DNA from: an uncultured Clostridia bacterium
GTDB taxonomy: Bacteria; Bacillota; Clostridia; TANB77; CAG-508
Reading direction: 5' to 3'
NCBI GenBank assembly: GCA_947628715.1
Contig: CANRAW010000008.1
Coordinates: 1-49,779, forward strand
DNA length: 49,779 nt
Below the pieces are notes generated by a model. That model saw only the letters and a program-made list of their open reading frames with translations. It had not been told where the DNA came from and made no database searches. A program made the position numbers and the translations under genes. This document shows positions 1 to 8,765 of this stretch, one piece after another. Positions within the stretch are counted from its first letter, which is position 1, and the number at the start of each line of letters is the position of its first letter.

Positions 1-1
1 A

Positions 2-3000
2 ATAAATACAGATGGGACAAACTTTGATGTAATAGCATACACAATAGATACAGCGGGAAACGAATCAGATGCATCAGCTAAAACAACAGTAAAGAGAGAT
101 GCTACAGTGCCAAGTACAGCAACAATAACAGTATCAACGAAAGACATAACATATAACGCAATAAAAGTAACAGCAACAGGAACAGATGCAACATCAAAAG
201 TAGCAAGTTATACATTCTATAAGAGTGAAACAAATGCAGACGAAGGCTGGTCTAAAGTAGAAACAAAAGAAGCAAGTAAAACAAACTTAGAACAATTAGA
301 CTATACGTATGAAGGACTAAAGACAGGAACAACATACTGGTTTAAAGTAGAAGTAACCGACAATGCAGGAAATAAGAAAACAAGTAATGTAGATAAAGGA
401 ACCACATTAGGAGACTTAAAAGCACCAAATATAACTTTAGCAAGTACAGAGCAGGCAGATAATATTGCAGGTACAGGCGATGGAACATGGCGTAAAGGAA
501 ACATTACAATAACAATAGAAGACTCAGCAGATAGTACAAAAACATCAGCAACACAAATAAAATATCAAATAACAAAAGGAACTGAACAGATAACGTCAGG
601 AACCAAAGATGGAACGAAAATAACATTAGATACAAAAATAACAGCAGATGGAACATATACAATACAAGCATGGGCATTAGGAAGAGGAGGAACATCGCCT
701 GTATCAGAAAGAACTGTAAAAAGAGATGCAACATTGCCAGAAAAACCAAGTGCAAGTGTAACAACGCCAAATACAAAACCAACTACAGGATGGTATACAA
801 CAGAATCAGTGATAGTTACATTAACAGTTAAGCAAGAATCAGCAGAACAATCAGGTATAGACAAAATAAAATATACATTAAATAAAGAAACAGAACAGGA
901 AATAGCAGGAACAAGTGGAACAGTAACAATATCAACTAATGGAACAAACACAATATCAGCCTATACATTAGATAAAGCAGGAAATAGATGTAATGGAAAT
1001 TATACATTTACAGTACAAAAAGACTCAGAAAAGCCAACAGCAAAACTTGAAGTACAAGAAAAAGGAGTAGGAAAGGATACAATAAAAGTAACAGCAACAG
1101 GAAGTGATACGGTATCAGGAGTTGCAAAATATTCATTCCAAAAAAGTGAAACAAGTGCAACAGCAAATGATTTCCAAGAAGTTCATTCAGAGGAAACAAA
1201 TGCTGGAACAGTAGAATACACATATACAGGATTAACACCAGGCAAAACATATTACTTAAAAGTAGTAGTAACAGATGTAGCAGGAAATGTAAAAGAAAGC
1301 ACAGTAATAACACAAAGTACAATAAAGCCAGACCCAAAGGTAGGAGATTATGTAGCATATCAAAAATGGATAAACGACTGGGACGAAGCAAATAGTACAG
1401 GAGGAAGAACATACAATGCAGATGCTCCAGAAACAGATGCAGAAGGAGTAGAGCAAGATATAAACTACTACTCAGGAGTAAAAGATGCAAAAGATGCAGG
1501 TGTAGAAATAACAGAAAATACAGCACATACAACAGAAAAATTAGACTGGCAAATATTGTATAAAGAAGGAGACGAGTTAATACTAATACCAGATACGCAT
1601 ACAACACAATCACTAACGCTTTATGGAAAAATGGGATATACAAATGGAGAGACACTCTTAGACCAATTATGTGAAGAGTGCTATAGTTCACTAGAATTAG
1701 GCACAAAAGCGATGAATATTGATGTGGGTGCAATATTGAAAATCAATGGTAAAGACCAGAGCGGAATTAACAAAGAGGAGCGTTCTCTATACTTATCTCC
1801 CGACAGCGGAATACAGGATGGTTACTGGTCGTCGCCGTATTGTTCGGACCCCGATTACTCTCGGGTTCATCATCCCCTTCTTATACAGGCACGACCTTGA
1901 CAGTGTTTTACCTCCGGAAATAAAGGACCCACTTAACAGATCTTGGGTATCTAACACTACCTATTGGTTAGATGAAAACAGCGGTAACGACTGGGGCTGT
2001 GGTATATATGAATACAGCTCGGAGCCTAACACCCTCTACTGCGCTTCACTTCTCGGTTCTACTGAAAAGTCGCCGTATTGGGGGGAGAACAGTTCAACTA
2101 ACTTCATGCTCCCTATAGTTGCAATAAACTTGCAAACAACATTGCTAGCAGAGGAAGGTTCAGGAACAAAAGAAGACCCATGGAGCTTATCCCCAATCGA
2201 CCTAATTGGTAAATATATAAACTATGGCGACTTTATTGACGGGGATGCAAATACATACTATAATGCCGATGCTACAGGAGAGAGTACAGACCCGAATTAT
2301 AAAGACGAAGAAAACGGCATCTATGGAATCTACCACTACTCAATCGGGGATGACGCATACTTCAATGATTTAAATACAGAAGTTCCTCATAGAGAGACAG
2401 ACTTAAAATGGAGAATATTTAGAATTCAAGGCAATGGAATGACGCTCGTATCAGATAAAGCTACGTCGTATGGGCTCAGGTTATATGGATATCAAGGATA
2501 TAATAACATAGTCAAATTATTAAATGACTTATGTAAAACATGCTATAGTAGTACAAGCTTGGAATCAACAGCAAGAAGTTTAAATATTGGAGATATAGAA
2601 GAGGTATGTGGGTATAATCCAGCAGAGAAGATTAGTAGTTATGGGACAATGGAGGAGATATCACAATCTAGGTTAAGGTACATCCCGAATATATGTAAAG
2701 AAGAAGTGGGCATGGAGGTAAACGGGACTAAGGGAACTAAACTAAGACTGAGTGAACAAGACCAATGGTATAGCGGATATTCAGAGCCAGACAATGTTAC
2801 AAGTTTATCAATAGCGGAAACATATTATCAGAGGTATGCTAGCGCACTGGGTCTTCCATCAAATTTAAATTGGTTTTTGAACTCTTACCCATCAAGACGA
2901 ATCTGGTTGGCTTCAAGATGTGCTATAAGAGACTTCGGAAACGTTCCAGCGTGTTATGGGTCCACATGGGACGCCGCATACACAGGCAAGGCAGTACTGT

Positions 3001-3174
3001 TTACCGTCAACAGCTCTGGTACAAGCCGGTGCTATGAAGACCTTAGGAACCAAGATGCAAGTCCAACCCGTAGTCACTATCGACTTAAGTGGTATAGATT
3101 TAACACTTCAAAATTCAGACGGAACAGCTTTAGGAGGATCTGCTTCAGCTCCTATTACGATAACTAAAAGGTAA
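2..3174 (+). CDS. Large fibronectin/Ig-like surface protein, 5' partial, two +1 recoding sites
   Basis: The frame is open from the window edge, so the N-terminus lies outside. The visible part is Thr/Lys-rich and built of repeated fibronectin-III or Ig-like beta domains (motifs such as YWFKVEVTDNAGN and YYLKVVVTDVAGN). Two related C-terminal domains follow, about residues 440-730 and 735-1056. Each starts with a Tyr/Asp-rich segment (YNADA, LYGY or LYGK, then CYSS), and the second ends IWLASR...QPVVTID. In the standard code the gene breaks at CGG 1862 and again at CGG 3027. Reading each CGGN as Gly gives one continuous 1056-residue C-terminal part ending at 3174; the length is a multiple of three once two bases are removed. 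Base composition is clearly more GC-rich around 1745-2130 and 2870-3070 than in the A-rich domains upstream. It is probably an exported adhesin-like protein; I cannot name the family and no anchor is visible. Confidence 0.75.
1862..1865 (+). other. +1 recoding site CGGG (surface protein)
   Basis: The in-frame codons are TCT-CGG-GTT. The zero frame runs into a stop after about a dozen codons. Reading TCT-CGGG-TTC joins the 5' frame to a downstream frame open for nearly 390 codons, which carries the second C-terminal domain. Confidence 0.75.
3027..3030 (+). other. +1 recoding site CGGT (surface protein)
   Basis: The in-frame codons are AGC-CGG-TGC. Reading AGC-CGGT-GCT gives the ending SGAMKTLGT followed by QPVVTIDLSG, the usual end of this type of domain (RPVV-like). 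The unshifted frame gives a low-complexity Arg-rich tail with no resemblance to the upstream copy. Confidence 0.85.
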
Positions 3175-3399
3175 TAGACATAACCCTAAAAAAAATTTTT
3201 TATTAAACTACTTCGCTGAGGAGGAAAACTCCTCACTACATAATGAAATATCATGTTAATTAATCGGTCATATCGGGCACATAACCGTATGATATAAAAA
3301 GTTACATTTATTTTTCCCCAAGGAAGGAGCAAATTCGCTCTTGCCTTGGGGATTTTATATATGTGCAACTTTTTTTCTTTTAGCCTAATAACAAAAGTA
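3175..3399. other. Intergenic region with two hairpins
   Basis: No gene is seen. A small perfect hairpin lies at 3218-3234 (GAGGAG, GAAAA loop, CTCCTC) and a strong one at 3316-3351. The stretch between them contains short inverted words (CATATCGGG, ACCGTATG) that may form more structure. I recognise no riboswitch class. Confidence 0.5.
3316..3351 (+). terminator. Hairpin downstream of the surface protein gene
   Basis: The arms CCCCAAGG and CCTTGGGG enclose an inner GGAGC/GCTC pairing, followed by ATTTTATAT. This is a likely intrinsic terminator for the surface protein gene, although the T run is short. Confidence 0.6.
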
Positions 3400-3428
3400 T
3401 TGATATTTTATAGAAAATAACGTATAAT
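3400..3428 (+). promoter_or_regulatory. Sigma-A promoter of the AbrB-like gene
   Basis: TTGATA at 3400-3405, a 17-bp spacer and a perfect TATAAT at 3423-3428, 46 bp upstream of the ATG. Confidence 0.8.
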
Positions 3429-3474
3429 AGAAGTAAGGAATACAATGAAATCATTAGAGAAGGGAAGTGATTTT

Positions 3475-3732
3475 ATGGAATTAGCAAAAATAACTACGAA
3501 GGGTCAAATAACGTTACCAATATCAATAAGAAGAGAGCTAAACTTAAAAGATGGTGACAAAGTCGCATTTATAGAAAAAGATGGACATTATATTATAATA
3601 AATCCTATCTCACTTGCAATAGATAAAGTAAGAGATGCCTTCAAAGGGGAAGCAGAAAGATTAGGATTAAAAGACGAAGAAGACGTTGCAGAAATGATAA
3701 AAGAGTTTAGAAGGGAGAAGAAAAATAAATAA
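3475..3732 (+). CDS. AbrB/MazE-type (SpoVT-AbrB) DNA-binding protein, probable antitoxin
   Basis: An 85-residue protein that begins with the swapped-hairpin AbrB fold signature (ITTKGQITLP, then IRRELNLKDGDKV). It is probably a VapB-type antitoxin that represses its own promoter and neutralises a PIN-domain RNase. An upstream in-frame ATG exists at 3445, but the Shine-Dalgarno GAAGGGAAGTGA sits at the right distance only from the ATG at 3475. The helical, charged C-terminus (about residues 45-85) would be the toxin-binding arm. A remnant of a PIN toxin follows directly after the stop codon, so the antitoxin now appears to be an orphan. No CGG codon is present. The family assignment is firm; the antitoxin role is inferred from the neighbouring remnant. 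Confidence 0.85.
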   Translation: MELAKITTKGQITLPISIRRELNLKDGDKVAFIEKDGHYIIINPISLAIDKVRDAFKGEAERLGLKDEEDVAEMIKEFRREKKNK

Positions 3733-3735
3733 TAT

Positions 3736-3831
3736 ATAGATATATTAATAACAGGAGATAGAGATTTCGAAGATATTAATATAGAAAAACCAGAAATAAT
3801 GACGCCAAATGAATTTATGGAAAGATATTAA
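3736..3831 (+). pseudogene. C-terminal remnant of a PIN-domain (VapC-like) toxin
   Basis: Just past the antitoxin stop, in the same frame, about 31 codons encode LITGDRDFED followed by IMTPNEFMERY and a stop. This matches the last strand and helix of PIN-domain RNases: the TGDxDF motif carries an acidic metal ligand, and a (K/T)P.EF segment follows. The first hundred or so residues of a PIN domain, with the other acidic ligands, are missing and no start or ribosome binding site is present. It is best read as a deletion remnant of a former VapBC pair. It could instead be a mis-joined fragment, but there is no CGG nearby that could explain it by recoding. Confidence 0.7.
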
Positions 3832-3843
3832 TTCCTCGTAACA

Positions 3844-3872
3844 TTGACAAATATGCTAAAAAAGGGTATAAT
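3844..3872 (+). promoter_or_regulatory. Sigma-A promoter of prfA
   Basis: TTGACA at 3844-3849, a 17-bp spacer and TATAAT at 3867-3872, 30 bp before the start codon. Confidence 0.85.
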
Positions 3873-3901
3873 AGCGGAAGATAAAATGTATGGAGGTATA
3901 T

Positions 3902-4957
3902 ATGTTTCAAAAATTAGAGGATGTAGAAAAAAGATATGACGAATTAACAACAAAAATAAGTGACCCAGAAGAAATTGCAAAAAGTTCGTCATGGCAAAAG
4001 TTAATGAAAGAACACTCAGATCTTACACCAATTGTAGAAAAATATAGAGAATATAAAAAAGCACAAAAAACCATAGAAGAAAACGAAGAATTACTTAAAG
4101 ACCCAGAATTAAAAGAACTTGCAGAAATGGAAATACAAGAAGCAAGAGAAAGTTTACCAAGAATAGAAGAAGAACTAAAAATATTATTAATACCAAAAGA
4201 TCCAGACGACGATAAAAACATAATATGCGAAATCAGAGCAGGAGCAGGAGGAGAAGAAGCAGCCCTATTTGCAGGAGAATTATTCAGGATGTACTCAATG
4301 TATGCAGAAAAAAAGCACTGGAAAATAGAAATATTAAATGAAAACGAAACAGAACTTGGTGGATACAAAGAAATAACATTTATGGTAACAGGAAAAGGCG
4401 TATACAGTAGGCTTAAATTCGAAAGTGGAGCACATAGAGTACAAAGAGTTCCAGATACAGAAAGTAGCGGAAGAATACACACATCAGCAGCAACAGTTGC
4501 AATACTTCCAGTTGTAGAAGATGTAGAAATAGAAATAAATCCATCAGATATAAAAATGGAAGTGTATAGAGCATCAGGAGCTGGAGGACAACACGTAAAC
4601 AAAACATCTTCAGCTGTAAGACTTATACATGAACCAACAGGAATCGTTGCAGAGTGTCAAACAGAAAGGTCACAAGTACAAAACAGAGAATATGCAATGA
4701 GATTACTAAAATCAAGATTATATGAAATAGAAAAACAAAAGCAAGACGAAAAACTTGCAAATGAAAGAAAATCGCAAGTAGGTACTGGTGATAGAAGTGA
4801 AAAAATAAGAACATACAACTTTCCACAAGGAAGAATAACAGACCATAGAATAGGATTAAGCATATATCAAATGGAAAATTTCCTAAACGGAGACCTAGAC
4901 GAAATGATAGATGCACTAATTACCGCAGATAGAACAGAAAAATTAAAAGGAGAATAA
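3902..4957 (+). CDS. prfA: Peptide chain release factor 1
   Basis: A 351-residue class I release factor that recognises UAA and UAG on the ribosome and triggers peptide release. The PCRF domain fills the N-terminal half. The catalytic GGQ loop is intact ([10 protein letters not shown]), and the RF-1 type anticodon-like segment precedes it. Length is normal for RF1. An ATG at 3890 is in frame but GGAGG at 3892-3896 lies inside that extension and places the true start at 3902 (spacing 5). No CGG codon is in frame. The gene is transcribed alone from a strong promoter and ends in an intrinsic terminator that starts at its stop codon. In many Bacillota prfA is followed by prmC; here it is followed by an ATPase gene. 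Confidence 0.97.
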   Translation: MFQKLEDVEKRYDELTTKISDPEEIAKSSSWQKLMKEHSDLTPIVEKYREYKKAQKTIEENEELLKDPELKELAEMEIQEARESLPRIEEELKILLIPKDPDDDKNIICEIRAGAGGEEAALFAGELFRMYSMYAEKKHWKIEILNENETELGGYKEITFMVTGKGVYSRLKFESGAHRVQRVPDTESSGRIHTSAATVAILPVVEDVEIEINPSDIKMEVYRASGAGGQHVNKTSSAVRLIHEPTGIVAECQTERSQVQNREYAMRLLKSRLYEIEKQKQDEKLANERKSQVGTGDRSEKIRTYNFPQGRITDHRIGLSIYQMENFLNGDLDEMIDALITADRTEKLKGE

Positions 4958-4996
4958 ATAACCAAAACACCTCATAAATATAAAAGAGGTGTTTTT
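4955..4996 (+). terminator. prfA terminator, copy 1 of a 42-bp direct repeat
   Basis: The hairpin AACACCTC / GAGGTGTT is followed by a T run. The 42 bases, including the prfA TAA, recur identically at 6431-6472 after the next gene. Confidence 0.9.
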
Positions 4997-5002
4997 TATT
5001 CG

Positions 5003-5053
5003 AAAATCTTGAAAACGTGAGAATTAGACATTGCAAAAATCTTGATTTCGTGA
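5003..5053 (+). repeat. Two direct repeats 33 bp apart upstream of the ATPase gene
   Basis: AAAATCTTGA-nnn-CGTGA occurs at 5003-5020 and again at 5036-5053, exactly 33 bp apart (about three helical turns). The second copy overlaps the spacer of the promoter. This is a likely operator. The second DUF4143 ATPase gene has similarly spaced repeats. Confidence 0.65.
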
Positions 5054-5059
5054 TACAAT
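5031..5059 (+). promoter_or_regulatory. Promoter of the first DUF4143 ATPase gene
   Basis: TTGCAA at 5031-5036, a 17-bp spacer and TACAAT at 5054-5059, followed by AAAGGAGG and the ATG at 5081. Confidence 0.7.
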
Positions 5060-5080
5060 ATAAATATAAAGGAGGAATTT

Positions 5081-6433
5081 ATGAAAAGAAAAATATATAA
5101 CGAACTAAAAAAATGGAAAGAAAGCAGTAATGGAAAAACAGCTATATTAATAGATGGAGCAAGACGTGTTGGAAAAAGCTATATAGCAGAAATGTTCGCA
5201 AGAGAAAATTATAAATCATATATATTAATTGATTTTTCAAAAGTACCTCAAGAAATAAAGGATTTATTTGATAATTACTTGGACAACCTAGAATATTTAT
5301 TTACTTACTTATCAGGATATTTTGGAACAAAATTATATGAAAGAGAAAGCCTATTTATCTTTGACGAAGTACAATTTTGTCCTAGAGCTAGAGCAGCAAT
5401 AAAACACCTAGTTGCAGATGGAAGATATGATTATATAGAAACTGGCTCACTAATTTCTATCAAAAAAAATGTTAAGGATATTCTAATTCCATCTGAAGAA
5501 CATCAAATAAAAATGGGACCAATGGACTTTGAGGAATTTATGTGGGCCATGGGAAATGATACAATGATGGATTTTATAAAAAATTGTTATACAAATAAAA
5601 CTCCTTTAAAGCAAGTAATGCACAGAAAGGCAATGGATTATTTTAAAGAATATTTGATCGTAGGAGGAATGCCCCAAGCAGTAGAAATATATAAAGAAAC
5701 AAGAGATTTTGAAAAAGTTGATGAAGTAAAAAGGGATATATTAAGGCTATATAGAGACGATATAAGAAAATTTGCAGACGAAATAAGTCTAAAAGTTGAG
5801 CAAATATTTGATGAAATACCAGCACAATTACAAAGGCATGAAAAGAAGTTTAATCTAGCCTCTTTAGATGTTAATGCTAGATATAGAGAATATTATGGAT
5901 CTTTCTATTGGTTAGAAGATGCAGGACTCGTAAATATTGCCTATAACACAACTGAACCAAATATTGGATTAAGGCTTAATATGGATTCTAATTCTTTCAA
6001 ATGTTATATGTTTGATACTGGATTGTTATTATCAATGGCATTTGATGAGAAGGGCTTAGTGGATGAAGAAATTTATAAAAAAATATTATTTGATAAGCTA
6101 AGTTTCAATGAAGGTATGATTATGGAAAATATAGTTGCACAAATGTTAGTTAGTAGTAAAAGAAAATTATATTTTTTCTCAAGAAGTGATAGAAATAATT
6201 CAGCAGAAAGGATGGAAATAGACTTTTTAATATCAAAAAGCAGTATAACTTCAAAGCATAATATAACGCCAATAGAAGTTAAAGCAGGTAAAAATTACAC
6301 GTATTCGTCATTAAATAAATTTAAAAATAAATATAAAGATTATTTGAGTCAATCAATTATCATACATCAAGACGACTTAAAAGAAGAAAATGAAATATTA
6401 TATTTGCCTATTTATATGACATCGTTGTTATAA
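5081..6433 (+). CDS. AAA-family ATPase with DUF4143 C-terminal domain
   Basis: A 450-residue protein of the common prokaryotic ATP-binding family with an N-terminal AAA domain and a C-terminal DUF4143 (PD-(D/E)XK-like) region. Walker A is GARRVGKS (about residues 26-33) and Walker B is LFIFDEVQ (about 90-97). The sensor-like segment IETGSL follows, and the C-terminal part carries a nuclease-like core with IDFL and PIEVKAGK (about residues 377-405). Its function is not established; family members are often strain-variable and have been suggested to act in stress or defence. It starts after a good AAAGGAGG site. There is no in-frame CGG, unlike its paralogue at 21652. The gene sits exactly between two copies of a 42-bp terminator repeat, which suggests it was inserted between prfA and the ZIP gene. 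Confidence 0.85.
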   Translation: MKRKIYNELKKWKESSNGKTAILIDGARRVGKSYIAEMFARENYKSYILIDFSKVPQEIKDLFDNYLDNLEYLFTYLSGYFGTKLYERESLFIFDEVQFCPRARAAIKHLVADGRYDYIETGSLISIKKNVKDILIPSEEHQIKMGPMDFEEFMWAMGNDTMMDFIKNCYTNKTPLKQVMHRKAMDYFKEYLIVGGMPQAVEIYKETRDFEKVDEVKRDILRLYRDDIRKFADEISLKVEQIFDEIPAQLQRHEKKFNLASLDVNARYREYYGSFYWLEDAGLVNIAYNTTEPNIGLRLNMDSNSFKCYMFDTGLLLSMAFDEKGLVDEEIYKKILFDKLSFNEGMIMENIVAQMLVSSKRKLYFFSRSDRNNSAERMEIDFLISKSSITSKHNITPIEVKAGKNYTYSSLNKFKNKYKDYLSQSIIIHQDDLKEENEILYLPIYMTSLL

Positions 6434-6472
6434 ATAACCAAAACACCTCATAAATATAAAAGAGGTGTTTTT
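6431..6472 (+). terminator. Terminator, copy 2 of the 42-bp direct repeat; also carries the ZIP gene RBS
   Basis: Identical to 4955-4996, including the stop codon. The descending arm GAGGTG lies 7 bases before the ATG at 6475 and is the only visible Shine-Dalgarno for the ZIP gene, so the terminator stem also masks a ribosome binding site. Confidence 0.8.
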
Positions 6473-6474
6473 CT

Positions 6475-7216
6475 ATGCAAGAAATAATAAAAAACACAAT
6501 ATTAGGACTTTTCTTTGGAACGTTTGGAACAACGATTGGTGGAATAATAGGTGTAAAATTTGATAATACATCAAACAAAGTATTAAGTTTTGTCTTATCA
6601 TTTGCATCAGGACTTATGATGGCAATAGTATGCTTTGATTTAATTCCAGAAGCATTAAACATATCAGAATTTGATACAGTAATAATAGGCATAATATTTG
6701 GTATAATAGTAATGATAATATCAGACATGTTTGTACAAAATAAAATAAAGAGTAAAAAAGGTAGCATACAAAAAAATAGCTTACTAAAAACAGGTATAGC
6801 AGTACGGAATAGGTCTTGCCTTACATAATTTACCAGAAGGACTAAGCATTGGAGCAGGATTTGAAGCATCAATAAAACTAGGCTATTCACTTGCAATTGC
6901 AATAGCTATACACGACATACCAGAAGGAATATCTATGGCAGTACCAATGAAAAATGGTGGAATAGCATCAGGCAAAGTAATACTATATGTTATATTATCA
7001 GGCATTACAACAGGCATAGGAGCATTTTTCGGAAGTATAATAGGTTCAATTTCATTTTCAGTAATAGCATTATGCTTAGCATTTGCAGCAGGTGCAATGC
7101 TATATATAGTAACAGGCGAATTAATACCAGAAGCAAATGGCCTATATAAAGGAAGAATGTCTGCGATTGCAAACATTCTTGGATTTATAATAGGTATAAT
7201 TGCAGTAAGAATTTAA
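6475..7216 (+). CDS. ZIP-family divalent metal transporter, one +1 recoding site
   Basis: A 246-residue integral membrane protein once CGGA at 6805 is read as Gly. In the standard code the frame ends shortly after 6805. ZIP transporters import zinc or related divalent metals into the cytoplasm. Several membrane segments are visible, starting with ILGLFFGTFGTTIGG. Directly after the recoded Gly comes the family's metal-binding helix, GIGLALHNLPEG, and the next helix has AIHDIPEGIS; both His-x-x-Pro-Glu-Gly motifs lie downstream of the site. The product of the first frame alone would therefore lack metal-binding residues. Start: ATG after GAGGTG in the terminator stem, with no separate promoter seen, so it may depend on readthrough. 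The stop overlaps that of the convergent gene by four bases (shared TTAA). Confidence 0.88.
6805..6808 (+). other. +1 recoding site CGGA (ZIP transporter)
   Basis: GTA-CGG-AAT in frame. Reading GTA-CGGA-ATA gives AVGIGLALHNLPEG, the conserved ZIP metal-binding helix, with the recoded Gly at residue 111. Confidence 0.92.
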
Positions 7217-8523
7217 AGCATTGGACCTGCGTGCATACGAGAAGCATCTTCAGCTAAATCTCGCTGAGTACGATATATTATTTCCTCGAAACTTTCTTCA
7301 GGAAAATCATGTGCAATTTTATGAAGTCTATCCTCGATTTCATTATCAGTAAATACATCAGCAATTATTCTGTCATATTGTTTAATCTGCTCAATTGCTT
7401 CTTCGTGATTATGTCCTGTTGATAAATCTCCATCAGCTTCGTCTAAAGACAAATCATTACATCCATGCTCCTCATGCGCTTTTATTTCATCCATATCATC
7501 AGATATATTATCAACGCCATTTTTTTGGCTAAACTCCTTACGAACTTCGTAAGTCGTATAACGAGTACGTTCAGTCTCCAAATTTTGAGTTAAAGCATCT
7601 CTGTGATTTGTCTTATCCATTTGACCATATCCAATTTCAGTATAACCCATTTGGCCAATTCTAGCAGTTAGAATAGCATTTTTTACAATAGGAGACTTAA
7701 TAGCATAAGAAGATAAAACATTTTGTTTTTCTACCTTAGAGCCATCCCTATTTGTTTCATATATATTCTTGTCCGAATCCTTTCCGCCAACCTGCTCTAA
7801 CATATCAGCAGGACTTAAAGTACCATCGGGTTCTTTAATAATGAAGGAAAATCTTGTAGTATTTTTATTATCTTTTATAGCATCTGAATAAACCGAAATT
7901 AACTTTGAACCTTCAGAAACACCAAGTATTTCAGCTAAAGTATGTTTATCGTCAACTTTTTGGTTTAAATCAATTTCTTGTTTAGAATTGATATTATTTA
8001 AAGCATTTTCGTTAGCTTGAACAGTTTGCTCAGAACTTGAAGTACCATTTTCTTCTAAAGAAATAGTAGGCTCTTCATTTTCTTGAGTAGAAACAAGTTG
8101 GTCTAAATCAACCTCAGACATAGAAAGAATCTTTTCTCTTTCGATGCCTAGTGCTTTAGCAAGCTCATTTAACTGCACATCCATTTCATTTAAAGATATG
8201 CCCTTAGAATCATTTAAAGCATCAAGTTGTCCAAGAAAACTTAAATCTTGCATAGCAAACTCAGCAGAAGGATAAATTTTACCATCTTTATCACGAGCAG
8301 CTATAAATTGTTTATTTTCATTATAAAACTTTCTTACTATTGTACCATCTGGCATATCGTCTATAACCATAAACACATCATGAGTAGTTGCAACCTCGCC
8401 AGACACATCAGGTTCGTCAGTTGTAATAGTACCGACAAACTCAACATCTTTTGTATAATCAGAACTTTTTTCAACAATTAATTCCCTCATAACATCATAT
8501 AAACTTTTATCTACTTTTTCCAT
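7213..8523 (-). CDS. Acidic protein of unknown function
   Basis: A 436-residue, strongly acidic and probably cytoplasmic protein with no signal peptide or membrane segment. The N-terminal third looks folded (VMRELIVEKSSDY, then FMVIDDMPDGTIVRKFY). The middle is a Ser/Glu/Asn-rich linker. The C-terminal half is more conserved-looking (GYTEIGYGQMDKTNHRD, then ERTRYTTYEVRKEF), and the tail is Asp/Glu/His-rich. I recognise no family. A GTG at 8535 is in frame but lies on top of the AAGGAG site, so the ATG at 8523 is preferred. It has its own promoter at 8597-8625 and no in-frame CGG. It converges on the ZIP gene and the two stop codons share TTAA. Confidence 0.7.
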   Translation of the reverse strand: MEKVDKSLYDVMRELIVEKSSDYTKDVEFVGTITTDEPDVSGEVATTHDVFMVIDDMPDGTIVRKFYNENKQFIAARDKDGKIYPSAEFAMQDLSFLGQLDALNDSKGISLNEMDVQLNELAKALGIEREKILSMSEVDLDQLVSTQENEEPTISLEENGTSSSEQTVQANENALNNINSKQEIDLNQKVDDKHTLAEILGVSEGSKLISVYSDAIKDNKNTTRFSFIIKEPDGTLSPADMLEQVGGKDSDKNIYETNRDGSKVEKQNVLSSYAIKSPIVKNAILTARIGQMGYTEIGYGQMDKTNHRDALTQNLETERTRYTTYEVRKEFSQKNGVDNISDDMDEIKAHEEHGCNDLSLDEADGDLSTGHNHEEAIEQIKQYDRIIADVFTDNEIEDRLHKIAHDFPEESFEEIIYRTQRDLAEDASRMHAGPML

Positions 8524-8596
8524 AAGAAATTTCACTCCTTACTATGGATATATTACAAGCTTAAAAATTGGCACTTTTCAAACTTTATACTATAAT

Positions 8597-8625
8597 ATTA
8601 TATCATGTAAGTAATGATATGTCAA
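8597..8625 (-). promoter_or_regulatory. Promoter of the unknown acidic protein gene
   Basis: On the minus strand: TTGACA (8620-8625), a 17-bp spacer and TATAAT (8597-8602). Confidence 0.85.
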
Positions 8626-8765
8626 AGAAAATAGCCCTAAACTTAAGAATATAAACGTATAGATAAATTCTCTATACAAAAAATATAAAAATTTAATGTG
8701 TTCGCTAGCATTTTATAAATATGTGTTATATAATATTAAAGGCTTATAGAAAGGGATGATAAAAA

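Noticed and set aside
1746..1862. Separate ORF starting at 1746 in frame with the second part of the surface protein
   Set aside because: The first 39 codons overlap the well-supported upstream frame and look like a shadow (Arg/Thr-rich). The frame becomes meaningful only from the CGGG site.
3042..3048. CTT-AGG-A in the surface protein, identical in kind to the Ty1-type +1 shift heptamer
   Set aside because: CGG at 3027 lies upstream and already moves the frame to the one that gives the family-like ending. AGG is used normally as Arg elsewhere, for example in mreD just before its first CGG site.
1745..3174. Diversity-generating retroelement target
   Set aside because: No reverse transcriptase or template repeat is visible in the window; kept only as a possibility in the composition finding.
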